Shown here piece after piece: positions 1 to 6,369 of a stretch of DNA of 27,729 nucleotides. Position numbers and translations under genes: made by a program. The stretch spans positions 1-27,729 of IMG/VR virus record IMGVR_UViG_3300024255_000959. The stretch is one strand, 5' to 3'. How positions within the stretch are numbered: position 1 is the stretch's first letter; every line of letters begins with the position of its first letter. The DNA is from a virus. A model generated the notes under the pieces. The model was not told the DNA's origin and made no database searches. It worked only from the letters and a program-made list of their open reading frames with translations.

Positions 1-467
1 GCAACTGGGGTCCGGGCATAGATGTATATGCCGCTGGAGAGAATGTAATGGGTGCTATGATGAAAGATGAAATTGCCTACGGTAATCCCTATTACGGACA
101 GGAAAGCAATACACCAAAATGGGATACTATGGGTTCGCAAAACGGCACAAGTTACGCTTCACCTTTAATAGCAGGTATGTTGGCTTGTTTAGCAGAAGTA
201 TATCCTACACTAACAAATGACCAAGCAAGAACATATTTACAAAACAATGCTGTTACAGGATTGATGGCGGATACAGCAGACGCAATAGATATAGATGTAA
301 GCACAAGAGTAAGCACGGACGGTGCTAACATTGATAGAATAGCACTATGGAAGAATCACAGAGCAACGTCAGGTAATATGGCGTTTAACACATACAATAA
401 AGACGTAAACACTCGTCCTACAAGTGGATTGATGTATCCTCGAGTTAGAACACGTAGACGCGGATAA
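1..467 (+). CDS. Subtilisin-like serine protease (S8), C-terminal part
   Basis: The reading frame is open from the window edge (first full codon at base 3), so only the C-terminal part of the gene is visible. The visible protein begins NWGPGIDVYAAG, like the segment of subtilases that follows the oxyanion Asn. It then has GTSYASPLIAGMLA, the classic block around the catalytic Ser. The catalytic Asp and His must lie upstream, outside the window. After the Ser block comes a helical end (PTLTNDQARTYLQ) and a tail of about 70 residues finishing in basic RTRRRG. The gene stands before a run of virion-type genes and a late promoter, so a role in the particle (capsid maturation or host-surface cleavage) is likely but inferred. 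An ATG at 48 lies inside the protease domain and is not the true start. Confidence 0.85.
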   Translation, partial: NWGPGIDVYAAGENVMGAMMKDEIAYGNPYYGQESNTPKWDTMGSQNGTSYASPLIAGMLACLAEVYPTLTNDQARTYLQNNAVTGLMADTADAIDIDVSTRVSTDGANIDRIALWKNHRATSGNMAFNTYNKDVNTRPTSGLMYPRVRTRRRG

Positions 468-468
468 A

Positions 469-476
469 GATAAATA
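469..476 (+). promoter_or_regulatory. Late promoter box GATAAATA
   Basis: GATAAATA is one base from the T4 late-promoter octamer TATAAATA. It ends 16 bases before the ATG at 493 and overlaps the end of the protease gene by a few bases. The same octamer stands before three other late-type genes in the window (4273, 21792, 26563). T4 spacing would put the RNA start near 482. Confidence 0.6.
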
Positions 477-492
477 CTAAAAAGGAAGTATT
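473..492 (+). repeat. Inverted repeat around the ribosome site of the 493 gene
   Basis: AATACT (473-478) and AGTATT (487-492) are perfect inverted repeats with an 8-base loop holding the Shine-Dalgarno AAGGA. The left arm overlaps the late promoter box. RNA begun at that promoter (about 482) would lack it, while read-through RNA could fold. Confidence 0.45.
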
Positions 493-1065
493 ATGGAACA
501 TTTTGTAAGAGTAGTAATGGAAAAGAGCGATAGTCTAAATGAAAGTTTAGATGAAAGTATTTTTCCAGGTACAGAATTATTAGAAACAGAGCAAGGTGGT
601 TCTGTATATCAAATACCATTACCAAGATTACTAAGCGAAGAAGAAGCAGACGAGTATGCAGACAAGTTAGCGAACTTTTTGTTTAGCGAAGGATTTGATG
701 ACTTTGATATCGAAATATCAACAGATGACGACACACCAGTAGTTGAAGAAACATATGACGGCGATGACTTTTTTGAAGAGTATGGTACTATGTGGTTCAA
801 CGAAGATGATGAAGATTTAGACGAAGCAGAGTATCAAGGACGTAAAGTAAAACTTGGTAAGCCTATGCAAGGTGACGTTAAGAAGTTTAAAGTATACGTC
901 AAAGACCCAAAGACTAAGAATGTTAAAAAAGTAAACTTTGGTGATCCTAACATGAAGATTAAGAAGTCAAATCCAGCACGTAGAAGAAGTTTCCGTGCTA
1001 GACATAACTGTGATAATCCAGGACCGCGTACAAAGGCAAGATATTGGAGTTGTAGAAAATGGTAG
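493..1065 (+). CDS. Acidic protein with basic Cys/Arg C-terminal tail, likely virion-associated
   Basis: A 190-residue protein of unknown function. Residues 1 to about 115 are very acidic, with Glu/Asp runs. The last 70 residues reverse to strongly basic: KFKVYVKDPKTKNVKKVNFG, then an Arg-rich stretch and a Cys motif of the form HNCDNPGP...ARYWSCRKW. Tails of this type recur in T4-like phages of marine bacteria, usually in proteins annotated as hypothetical or structural. The Shine-Dalgarno AAGGA lies just before the ATG, and a late promoter box at 469 drives it. This fits a late, particle-associated protein that may touch DNA through its basic end. The exact role is unknown. The charge polarity and paired Cys residues are what can be seen directly. 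Confidence 0.8.
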   Translation: MEHFVRVVMEKSDSLNESLDESIFPGTELLETEQGGSVYQIPLPRLLSEEEADEYADKLANFLFSEGFDDFDIEISTDDDTPVVEETYDGDDFFEEYGTMWFNEDDEDLDEAEYQGRKVKLGKPMQGDVKKFKVYVKDPKTKNVKKVNFGDPNMKIKKSNPARRRSFRARHNCDNPGPRTKARYWSCRKW

Positions 1066-1238
1066 AGAAAAAGTCAGAAGCAGAACAAATAAGAGAGTTA
1101 GGCAATCGTTTGGCTATGATAAACGGCATAGGTAATGTCGAAACACCTGAGCAACAGCTAGATAATGATACACTTGTATTAGCATCTAATCCATACGGTT
1201 CGTCGTATGCAGACTTATTAGCAGCCAAAGAGAAGTAG
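1059..1238 (+). CDS. Small hypothetical protein, 59 residues
   Basis: A short reading frame that begins MVEKKSEAEQIRELGNRLAM and ends LLAAKEK. The ATG overlaps the last seven bases of the preceding gene, and the stop lies just before the next ATG at 1240, so it fills an otherwise coding-free gap in a tightly packed operon. Composition and codon choice match its neighbours. Its N-terminal half looks helical and the middle (NVETPEQQLDN) polar. No family was recognised. Translational coupling to the upstream gene is likely because of the overlap. Confidence 0.6.
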   Translation: MVEKKSEAEQIRELGNRLAMINGIGNVETPEQQLDNDTLVLASNPYGSSYADLLAAKEK

Positions 1239-1239
1239 C

Positions 1240-1569
1240 ATGAAACTATTTGAATTAGCAGAAAAAGATGAATTTACATTAGAGTATGATGTGTGTCAAG
1301 ACTGTCACACTTATATGAAAAATGACCCAATGTTTTATAGAAAAGAATACTTTCCTGCAATGACTAAGATATCAGATCAGTATAGAAAAGGCAAGGCAGT
1401 AGACTTTGCTGAAACGTTACGCCCAGTAGTACAATCAGCAATGCAATCATATTGTGCAAAGTATGATTTAGACGGTTCACAAAGTGTTTTTACTGAAGAT
1501 GACGAACTAAACATTATTGAACGTATTAAAGAGGACGAAATTCAGAATATAGAAGAAGGGGAATACTAA
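1240..1569 (+). CDS. Hypothetical protein, 109 residues
   Basis: An acidic, mostly helical-looking protein beginning MKLFELAEKDEF. It contains a small Cys/His cluster near the N-terminus (YDVCQDCHTYMKND), a possible metal-binding CxxCH-like site, and a third Cys near residue 72. The LFELAEKDEF start resembles the short helical leaders seen on several neighbours (IKELFEAP and DIKRLAGV). The stop overlaps the next ATG by one base (TAATG), so the two genes are probably translated together. No family was recognised. Its place among virion-type genes suggests a late protein. Confidence 0.75.
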   Translation: MKLFELAEKDEFTLEYDVCQDCHTYMKNDPMFYRKEYFPAMTKISDQYRKGKAVDFAETLRPVVQSAMQSYCAKYDLDGSQSVFTEDDELNIIERIKEDEIQNIEEGEY

Positions 1570-2330
1570 TGTTTATCAAAGAACTGTTTGAGGCACCAGC
1601 TAAGAAAGCGGTTCTTGCTTTTGGTAGACTTAATCCTCCAACTATTGGTCACGAAAAACTAGTAGGTCAAATAAAAAAGTATGATGGTGATCATTATCTT
1701 TTTTTATCACAAACACAAAAACCAAAAACCGATCCATTAGACTTTGCAACTAAGTTAAAGTTTGCAAAGCAATCATTTCCCGGTATTAATGTAGGACATC
1801 AAAGTGTACGTACACCTGTACAAGCACTAGAAATGTTACAAGGGTTAGGATATACAGATTTAATATTTGTTGCAGGTAGCGACAGAGTTGATGGCTTCCA
1901 AAAAATGTTTGACACATACAACGGCAAGCCAGATAAGTCAGGTAAAATACCATTTAAGTTTAACACACTTAAAGTTGTAAGTGCTGGCGAACGTGATCCT
2001 GATGCAGAAGGTGCAGAAGGTATGAGTGCAAGTAAGATGAGACTTGCGGCTGCTGAAGGTAACTTAGAAGCATTTGCTCAAGGTGTGCCTGCTACAGCAA
2101 AGAAACTTGCAAAAGCAATGTATGATGCTGTACGTAAAGGCATGGGCGTTAAAGATGAAGTTCCTGCAAACGAAATACTAGGGTTTGCAAAGCACCAACC
2201 TAAAAGAGCTGTTATAAAGAAAAGATATAAACAGCCTGAAGACGATAGTGTACAAGACAAATTAAAAAAGCGTAGAGCAATGTCTGCAAAAGGCGATCCT
2301 AATGCATTTAAATCAGGTGCAATAAAATAA
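1569..2330 (+). CDS. Nucleotidyltransferase-fold protein (cytidylyl/NMN adenylyltransferase-like)
   Basis: The N-terminus reads AVLAFGRLNPPTIGHEKL, the nucleotide-binding (T/H)xGH signature of the HIGH superfamily, at about residues 14-31. A second hallmark, GMSASKMR near residues 150-157, corresponds to the ISxTxxR motif. Between them come strands such as DLIFVAGSDRVDGF. The family joins a nucleotide to a phosphorylated substrate and releases pyrophosphate; the substrate cannot be told from sequence. The C-terminal 60 residues are basic (KKRYKQ, KKRRAMS). Similar genes in marine T4-like phages are usually labelled cytidylyltransferase. Lying inside a virion block is odd for a metabolic enzyme, so packaging in the particle is possible. 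It overlaps both neighbours by one base. Confidence 0.75.
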   Translation: MFIKELFEAPAKKAVLAFGRLNPPTIGHEKLVGQIKKYDGDHYLFLSQTQKPKTDPLDFATKLKFAKQSFPGINVGHQSVRTPVQALEMLQGLGYTDLIFVAGSDRVDGFQKMFDTYNGKPDKSGKIPFKFNTLKVVSAGERDPDAEGAEGMSASKMRLAAAEGNLEAFAQGVPATAKKLAKAMYDAVRKGMGVKDEVPANEILGFAKHQPKRAVIKKRYKQPEDDSVQDKLKKRRAMSAKGDPNAFKSGAIK

Positions 2331-2551
2331 TGGACGAACTACAGGACATTAAGCGACTAGCAGGCGTAGGTGAATTTAAAGGTTACACAGAATACCAAAT
2401 AGATGAAAACCCTAGCGAAACAGCTGCAGAGCTAAAGAAGAAAGAAAAGAGATTAGGTTTGAAACCGGGCGACAAAGATTGGTTCAAACTATGGTTTAGT
2501 AAACCTTATATGACTGGTGCAACACAATTTAGGGGCCGTAAAAAGAAATGA
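2330..2551 (+). CDS. Small basic hypothetical protein, 73 residues
   Basis: It begins MDELQDIKRLAGVGEF. The short DIKRLAGV helix is like leaders on other proteins of this block (for example DFAKLAGI in the gene at 4872). The C-terminus is rich in Lys, Trp and Phe and ends in a basic RGRKKK. No family was recognised. It starts on the last base of the preceding stop, and its own ATGA stop overlaps the next start, so it is part of one translationally coupled chain. Confidence 0.7.
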   Translation: MDELQDIKRLAGVGEFKGYTEYQIDENPSETAAELKKKEKRLGLKPGDKDWFKLWFSKPYMTGATQFRGRKKK

Positions 2552-3744
2552 AGTGGCAAGATATCAAAGAAGATGGCAGGATTGTTAAAGGCGTTAACAC
2601 TACCGTTGATGTTGATACCAATCAGATTCCTAAAGAAGCAGGTAAGTTTGGAAACAAAGTAGACAATGACGGTGTTCCACCTACACTTAGTAAAAAAGTA
2701 AAAGGTAAGAGTACAAACGTATTATTCAACTTAGGTCTTGCTGAAGGCAAGTATGCTGATATACATGACGTAAAAGATTACAACCCAGACAACTTAGAAA
2801 TATGGGTAAAGGGCGTAGGTGTTTACACACTTAACGGTCTTAAAAACAGATTAAAACAAAGACTAGAAGGCTTTAAAGATAACATGGACTACAACGCTGA
2901 AGGCGTAGAGTCAGTGTTAAGCGGCACAGGTTACGATGCATTTATGAGTATGCTTAGAGGTTACAACGAAGTAATGAAAGCATTAGAAACACCTCAAATG
3001 AAACGTAAAAAGACTATTGCAAAACGTAAAGCAAAGTATAGCGAAGGTCAAGCAATACCTAATCCTAAGAATACATTCTTAGCAAAGTCTGACACAGCAT
3101 ATGATCATTATAAAATTGGAACTAACTTAGCAAACTTAAAGGGAGTACCTAAGGGTGCTAACTATGATGAGCCTGATGTTGTTATTGCACCATACGCAGG
3201 TGAGAAAGAAACAAAGTATCTTATGAAACAACTTTCTCGTATTGGTTATGATGTACAAGATGCAGAAGGCTATCAAGATGCACACTTTGATGACGAGCCA
3301 ACAGGTGGCGAAGCACCTCCGCAAATCAAAGATCAGGGTAAGTTAGGTAAAATTAAACTAAGTAAATTGCGTAGTGTACAAAAAGGTAGAAACTTCCGTA
3401 AACTTGAAAAGCAAATGACTAAAGTAAAAGACGGAAACTACAGTCCTTTAACTATTGATCCGAAAGGACGTATAGTAAACGGCCATCATAGGTTTGATGC
3501 ACTAAGACTTATGGGTGAAGAATTTGCAACTGTTAGAATGATTGACACTTCATTAGAAGAAATGATTGCAGAAAACTTTGCAGACGGTAAAAAAAAGGGT
3601 AAAAGCAGACCCGGACGAGTAAAGAAGTCAGGTGCTAGTTGTAATGGTAGTGTAACAGCCTTAAGAAAACGTGCAAAGAAAGCATCAGGTGAAAAAGCAA
3701 GAATGTATCACTGGTGTGCTAATATGAAGAGCGGGAAGAAATAG
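2548..3744 (+). CDS. ParB/sulfiredoxin-like domain protein with Cys-bearing basic tail
   Basis: A 398-residue protein. Near residues 290-335 it has PLTIDPKGRIVNGHHRFDAL followed by RLMGE, the core of the ParB/Srx fold (GxxxGNHR-like, here GRIVNGHHR). That fold binds nucleotide and, in ParB-type nucleases, cleaves DNA. The segment before it (KLGKIKLSKLRSVQKGRN) fits the first strand of the domain. The N-terminal 280 residues are lysine-rich and not recognised. The end is a separate module with two Cys residues around a basic helix (SCNGSVTALRKRAKKASG, then YHWCANM), a tail type recurring in marine T4-like phages. The start overlaps the previous stop. It is probably a virion or packaging protein; nuclease activity is not shown by the sequence. 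Confidence 0.7.
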   Translation: MKWQDIKEDGRIVKGVNTTVDVDTNQIPKEAGKFGNKVDNDGVPPTLSKKVKGKSTNVLFNLGLAEGKYADIHDVKDYNPDNLEIWVKGVGVYTLNGLKNRLKQRLEGFKDNMDYNAEGVESVLSGTGYDAFMSMLRGYNEVMKALETPQMKRKKTIAKRKAKYSEGQAIPNPKNTFLAKSDTAYDHYKIGTNLANLKGVPKGANYDEPDVVIAPYAGEKETKYLMKQLSRIGYDVQDAEGYQDAHFDDEPTGGEAPPQIKDQGKLGKIKLSKLRSVQKGRNFRKLEKQMTKVKDGNYSPLTIDPKGRIVNGHHRFDALRLMGEEFATVRMIDTSLEEMIAENFADGKKKGKSRPGRVKKSGASCNGSVTALRKRAKKASGEKARMYHWCANMKSGKK

Positions 3745-3748
3745 TGAA

Positions 3749-3952
3749 ATGTTTAGCAAACAATGTAAAATACATTTAGAAGATAAAGGCGAAACAGGAT
3801 TAGAACATATGAAAGCGGCACTAAAGACCGCTATAAAACTACAATTACTTGTACCGGCATTAGTAGTACACAGTGTTGCTCCACGCTTTTTTACAGACAC
3901 AGCAACAACAGTAATTAAAGACATATTAGGGGATAGACATGAAAATAAATGA
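3749..3952 (+). CDS. Small DUF6356-like protein
   Basis: A 67-residue protein with the pattern GETGLEHMKAALKTAIKLQ then LLVPALVVHSVAPRFF. It resembles the DUF6356 family, small proteins of unknown function with a conserved EH followed by a hydrophobic stretch and a final His/Pro. The hydrophobic part (about residues 29-47) is long enough for a membrane-associated helix. The assignment is from memory of the family pattern and is moderate. The gene overlaps the next one by 14 bases. Confidence 0.65.
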   Translation: MFSKQCKIHLEDKGETGLEHMKAALKTAIKLQLLVPALVVHSVAPRFFTDTATTVIKDILGDRHENK

Positions 3953-4277
3953 TATAATAGTTGAATCACAAAAAGACACGCATTGTTCAGACAAGTGTTG
4001 TGGTGCAGACGTTAAAAGAGAAGATTGTAAATGTCCTGCAGATTGTCCACATTGCAACTGTAACGATCCTAGTGTTGCAGAATCAGCTACCGCAGGTGCT
4101 AGTAGCGCAGGTAGTGTTGCTAGTGTAGTTAATCCTACATACGCATATGCAAAGAGTAAGAAAAAAGGTAAGTATGGTGCACCAGAAGCACCGCAAGCAA
4201 AGAATCCAGACGGGACCGCCAAGAACGGATTGGATATTAAAAACAATTTAATGGGCGGCAAGGTCGCAAAGAGATAA
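3939..4277 (+). CDS. Cys-rich hypothetical protein, likely virion-associated
   Basis: A 112-residue protein. The N-terminal half carries eight Cys and two His residues in about 35 residues (HCSDKCCGADVKREDCKCPADCPHCNC), a pattern suited to binding zinc or another metal. The C-terminal half (AGSVASVVNPTYAYAKSKKK, later GTAKNGLDIKNNLMGG) is a low-complexity module resembling the ends of conserved structural-block proteins of marine T4-like phages. It overlaps the 3749 gene and ends on a late promoter box at 4273. No enzymatic signature is visible. Confidence 0.7.
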   Translation: MKINDIIVESQKDTHCSDKCCGADVKREDCKCPADCPHCNCNDPSVAESATAGASSAGSVASVVNPTYAYAKSKKKGKYGAPEAPQAKNPDGTAKNGLDIKNNLMGGKVAKR

Positions 4278-4280
4278 ATA
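4273..4280 (+). promoter_or_regulatory. Late promoter box GATAAATA
   Basis: This octamer overlaps the stop codon of the Cys-rich gene and ends 20 bases before the ATG at 4301. A Shine-Dalgarno GGAG (4291-4294) follows. The sequence is identical to the boxes at 469, 21792 and 26563. Confidence 0.6.
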
Positions 4281-4300
4281 TATATTAGTAGGAGTTACTG

Positions 4301-4870
4301 ATGAGAGAAAAAGATTTAAAAGAGGGTTTAGGCGAATTAGCTGACAAGGCTGAGCAAGACCACGAAGTACAAATGGCACGTGCCGAGCTTTACAAGGCCG
4401 CTAAGTATTCAATCAAACTACACGAAATGCTTAAAGGCGTTAGTGAAGCAGAAGGATTAGAAGGTTGGGTACAAGCAAAGATTACAAAAGCATCAGACTA
4501 TTTAAGTTCTGTATATCATCACCTGGATTATCAAGAAGCTGACGATAGTGCAATGGCTCCTGACGCACTAGATAGCATTTCAAGCGGTAAAGAAGAAGTT
4601 GGTGAAGGTAAAGGTAAAAGCAACAAACAAAAAGCTGCTATTGCTATTGCTAAGAAAGAAAAAGGTTACAAAGAATCTTTAGCAGACAAGTTAGGAAATA
4701 AACTTGCTGAAGCTAAAGCCGTTTGTAAAGACTGTGGCAATCCAAGTTACACAACACTACCAGAAGAAAAGCAAAAAGGCGTTGACGGCAAAGTATGCTG
4801 GAAAGGCTATAAGCGTATGGGCACCAAGAAAAAAGGTGGTAAGACCGTAGACAACTGTGTAAAGGCCTAA
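4301..4870 (+). CDS. Conserved phage protein with Cys tail, likely virion-associated
   Basis: A 189-residue protein. Residues 20-85 are a helical stretch (ELYKAAKYSIKLHEMLKG, then EGWVQAKITKASDYLSSVYH) of a type well conserved in marine T4-like phages. A lysine-rich linker follows (KSNKQKAAIAIAKKEKGYK). The C-terminal 50 residues hold CKDCG and a late Cys pair in a CWKGYKRMGTKKKGGKT-type module. The linker and the Cys module both recur in other proteins of such phages, so they look like exchangeable tail modules. A late promoter lies directly upstream. Function is unknown; an internal or capsid-associated protein is the simplest inference. Confidence 0.75.
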   Translation: MREKDLKEGLGELADKAEQDHEVQMARAELYKAAKYSIKLHEMLKGVSEAEGLEGWVQAKITKASDYLSSVYHHLDYQEADDSAMAPDALDSISSGKEEVGEGKGKSNKQKAAIAIAKKEKGYKESLADKLGNKLAEAKAVCKDCGNPSYTTLPEEKQKGVDGKVCWKGYKRMGTKKKGGKTVDNCVKA

Positions 4871-4871
4871 C

Positions 4872-5711
4872 ATGGATTTTCATAAACTTCAACAAAAACT
4901 ATTCCAAATAGAACCAACTGATCCAGCAGCTGATAAAGCAAAGATGATAGCATCTATGCAAGGTCAACCGCAACAAAGTGTTGAAGTTCCACAAAACATT
5001 GTACAAGAAAGTGTAGATGTACCGCAAGGTACTATGCCAGTTGAAGGTAATTACAGCGTAAGTGACTTTGCTAAACTAGCAGGTATAACACTTAACGAAG
5101 GTAAGCAAAAACATGGCAGTGCAGGTCAACTTAAAGGCAAGGATGCCTTTACTAAAAGTACAAAGCCAGGTGGTAATGAATCACCACACCCTGCAAGAAA
5201 CAAACTAGTTGGTGACAGCATGGACAATGACGTTGATGAAGGTCCAATTGACGCTGTTAAAAAGTCTAAAGGTATAGGCGGTGCATTTCAAACAGGTTTT
5301 AATGCAACACAAAAAGGTGGAGCATTAGGTCCAGATGCATTAAACAAAGCAGTAAGCAATGCGTTTACAGGCAAAGGCAAAGATGATAAAGGCAAAGAAT
5401 CAAAGTTTGATCAAGGTATTCAACAAATACTTAAAGATCCAGCACTAAAAAGAGAACTATTATTACTAATGAAGAAGGCAAACTCAAAGAGTCAAATGAA
5501 CTCTGAGGCACAAAAGAAACCTAAGAAGCCACTAATAAAGGCACGAAATCCAGGATACAAAGATCTACAAGCACTACGTACTAGTGGCGCAGGTGGTTCA
5601 CATCCAGATAAAACAAAAGTACTTCCACGTAAGCAAAAGTACAAATCAGATCCTACTCAGGAATCTATTAAAGAAATGCTTTTTCGTAAATTAAACGAAA
5701 AAACTTCTTGA
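4872..5711 (+). CDS. Hypothetical protein, likely virion-associated, 279 residues
   Basis: It begins MDFHKLQQKLFQIEPTDPAA, a helical start, followed by a Gln/Pro-rich stretch and SVSDFAKLAGITLNEGK near residue 60, echoing the DIKRLAGV helix of the 2330 gene. The remainder is low-complexity, Lys/Gly/Ala-rich and basic toward the end. It resembles the scaffold-like or internal proteins of marine T4-like phages, but no defined domain was recognised. It starts one base after the previous stop and closes the left-hand late block. Its last bases include the -35 box of the next promoter (5708), so the change of regulatory block falls exactly at its end. Confidence 0.7.
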   Translation: MDFHKLQQKLFQIEPTDPAADKAKMIASMQGQPQQSVEVPQNIVQESVDVPQGTMPVEGNYSVSDFAKLAGITLNEGKQKHGSAGQLKGKDAFTKSTKPGGNESPHPARNKLVGDSMDNDVDEGPIDAVKKSKGIGGAFQTGFNATQKGGALGPDALNKAVSNAFTGKGKDDKGKESKFDQGIQQILKDPALKRELLLLMKKANSKSQMNSEAQKKPKKPLIKARNPGYKDLQALRTSGAGGSHPDKTKVLPRKQKYKSDPTQESIKEMLFRKLNEKTS

Positions 5712-5736
5712 CAAACCCTTCATAATATCGTATAAT
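5708..5736 (+). promoter_or_regulatory. Sigma-70-type promoter, exact consensus
   Basis: TTGACA (5708-5713) and TATAAT (5731-5736) are separated by exactly 17 bases. It drives the DsbA-like gene and probably the polymerase downstream. The bases after the -10 box (AGTATATAAATTAC) nearly match those after the -10 box of the 20019 promoter. Confidence 0.85.
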
Positions 5737-5766
5737 AGTATATAAATTACTAAAGGAGATCCTCTT

Positions 5767-6027
5767 ATGGGAAGTCGTGTATTCGGTGCCGATGAAAAGG
5801 CAAAATTAGAAAGACTAGTTAACGAAGGTGTTACAGTCTATCAAGAAGTAGAAGATTTAACAGCAGGCTTAAAAGATACTGTAAAGGCTGTTGCAGAAGA
5901 ACTTGATATTAAACCAAGTTTAATTAACAAAGCAATCAAAATTGCACAAAAAGGTGACTGGGAAAGAGTTTCCGATGAGTTTGACGACCTTGAAACATTG
6001 GTTGTTACTGTCGGTAAGGACAAGTAG
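5767..6027 (+). CDS. dsbA: DsbA-like double-stranded DNA-binding protein
   Basis: An 86-residue protein with the length and helical pattern of T4 DsbA, a small dsDNA-binding protein linked to late transcription. Visible features are a long helix (DEKAKLERLVNEGVTVYQEV), the conserved core KDTVKAVAEELDIKPSLINK with a helix-turn-helix-like shape, and an acidic end (SDEFDDLETLV). Similarity is moderate and based on pattern, so another small DNA-binding regulator is possible. It has a strong Shine-Dalgarno (AAAGGAG) and a perfect-consensus promoter, so it should be expressed strongly before late genes. The stop overlaps the next start by one base. Confidence 0.6.
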   Translation: MGSRVFGADEKAKLERLVNEGVTVYQEVEDLTAGLKDTVKAVAEELDIKPSLINKAIKIAQKGDWERVSDEFDDLETLVVTVGKDK

Positions 6028-6305
6028 TGCAAGGCATTAAAGACTTTTATAGAGATAGTCTCACCTCAGACCCAGTTGCACACTATGCAGAGATGATAGG
6101 TGCTGTTAGTGTTATTATAGGTAGTTCTATATTAACATGGACTGTACTTGCACCAAGACCAGACATATTCATTCCATTTTATTTTATAGGAAGTTGTGCA
6201 AGTTTCTTTGGTGCATATAGACGTGGACTACCTTGGGTATTAGTACTCACTGGTTGGTTCATTATTATGAACATCATTGCACTTAGTAGACTATATATTA
6301 CATAA
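6027..6305 (+). CDS. Small membrane protein
   Basis: A 92-residue protein with three hydrophobic segments at roughly residues 20-42, 47-63 and 69-88 (for example GAVSVIIGSSILTWTVL and WVLVLTGWFIIMNIIAL). There is a short basic loop (YRRG) between the second and third. The start is GTG, overlapping the previous stop TAG, with AAGGA ten bases upstream. It sits between the DsbA-like gene and the DNA polymerase. No family was recognised; it could be a superinfection or membrane-modifying protein, but nothing in the sequence decides this. Confidence 0.65.
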   Translation: MQGIKDFYRDSLTSDPVAHYAEMIGAVSVIIGSSILTWTVLAPRPDIFIPFYFIGSCASFFGAYRRGLPWVLVLTGWFIIMNIIALSRLYIT

Positions 6306-6340
6306 CGCCAAAGACAATAGTCAGGCATGCAGAAGGTTAA

Positions 6341-6356
6341 GTTGGCCACAAGCAAC
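6341..6356 (+). promoter_or_regulatory. Possible gp43 translational operator hairpin
   Basis: GTTG (6341-6344) and CAAC (6353-6356) can pair around an 8-base loop, directly upstream of the polymerase Shine-Dalgarno AAGGAG (6358-6363). T4 gp43 represses itself by binding a hairpin with an 8-base loop in the same place. The stem here is only 4 bp, so this is tentative. Confidence 0.3.
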
Positions 6357-6369
6357 GAAGGAGAAATAA

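Noticed and set aside
1909-1937. TTGACA inside the nucleotidyltransferase gene
   Set aside because: The -10 position at 17 bases reads GATAAG and no gene starts nearby.
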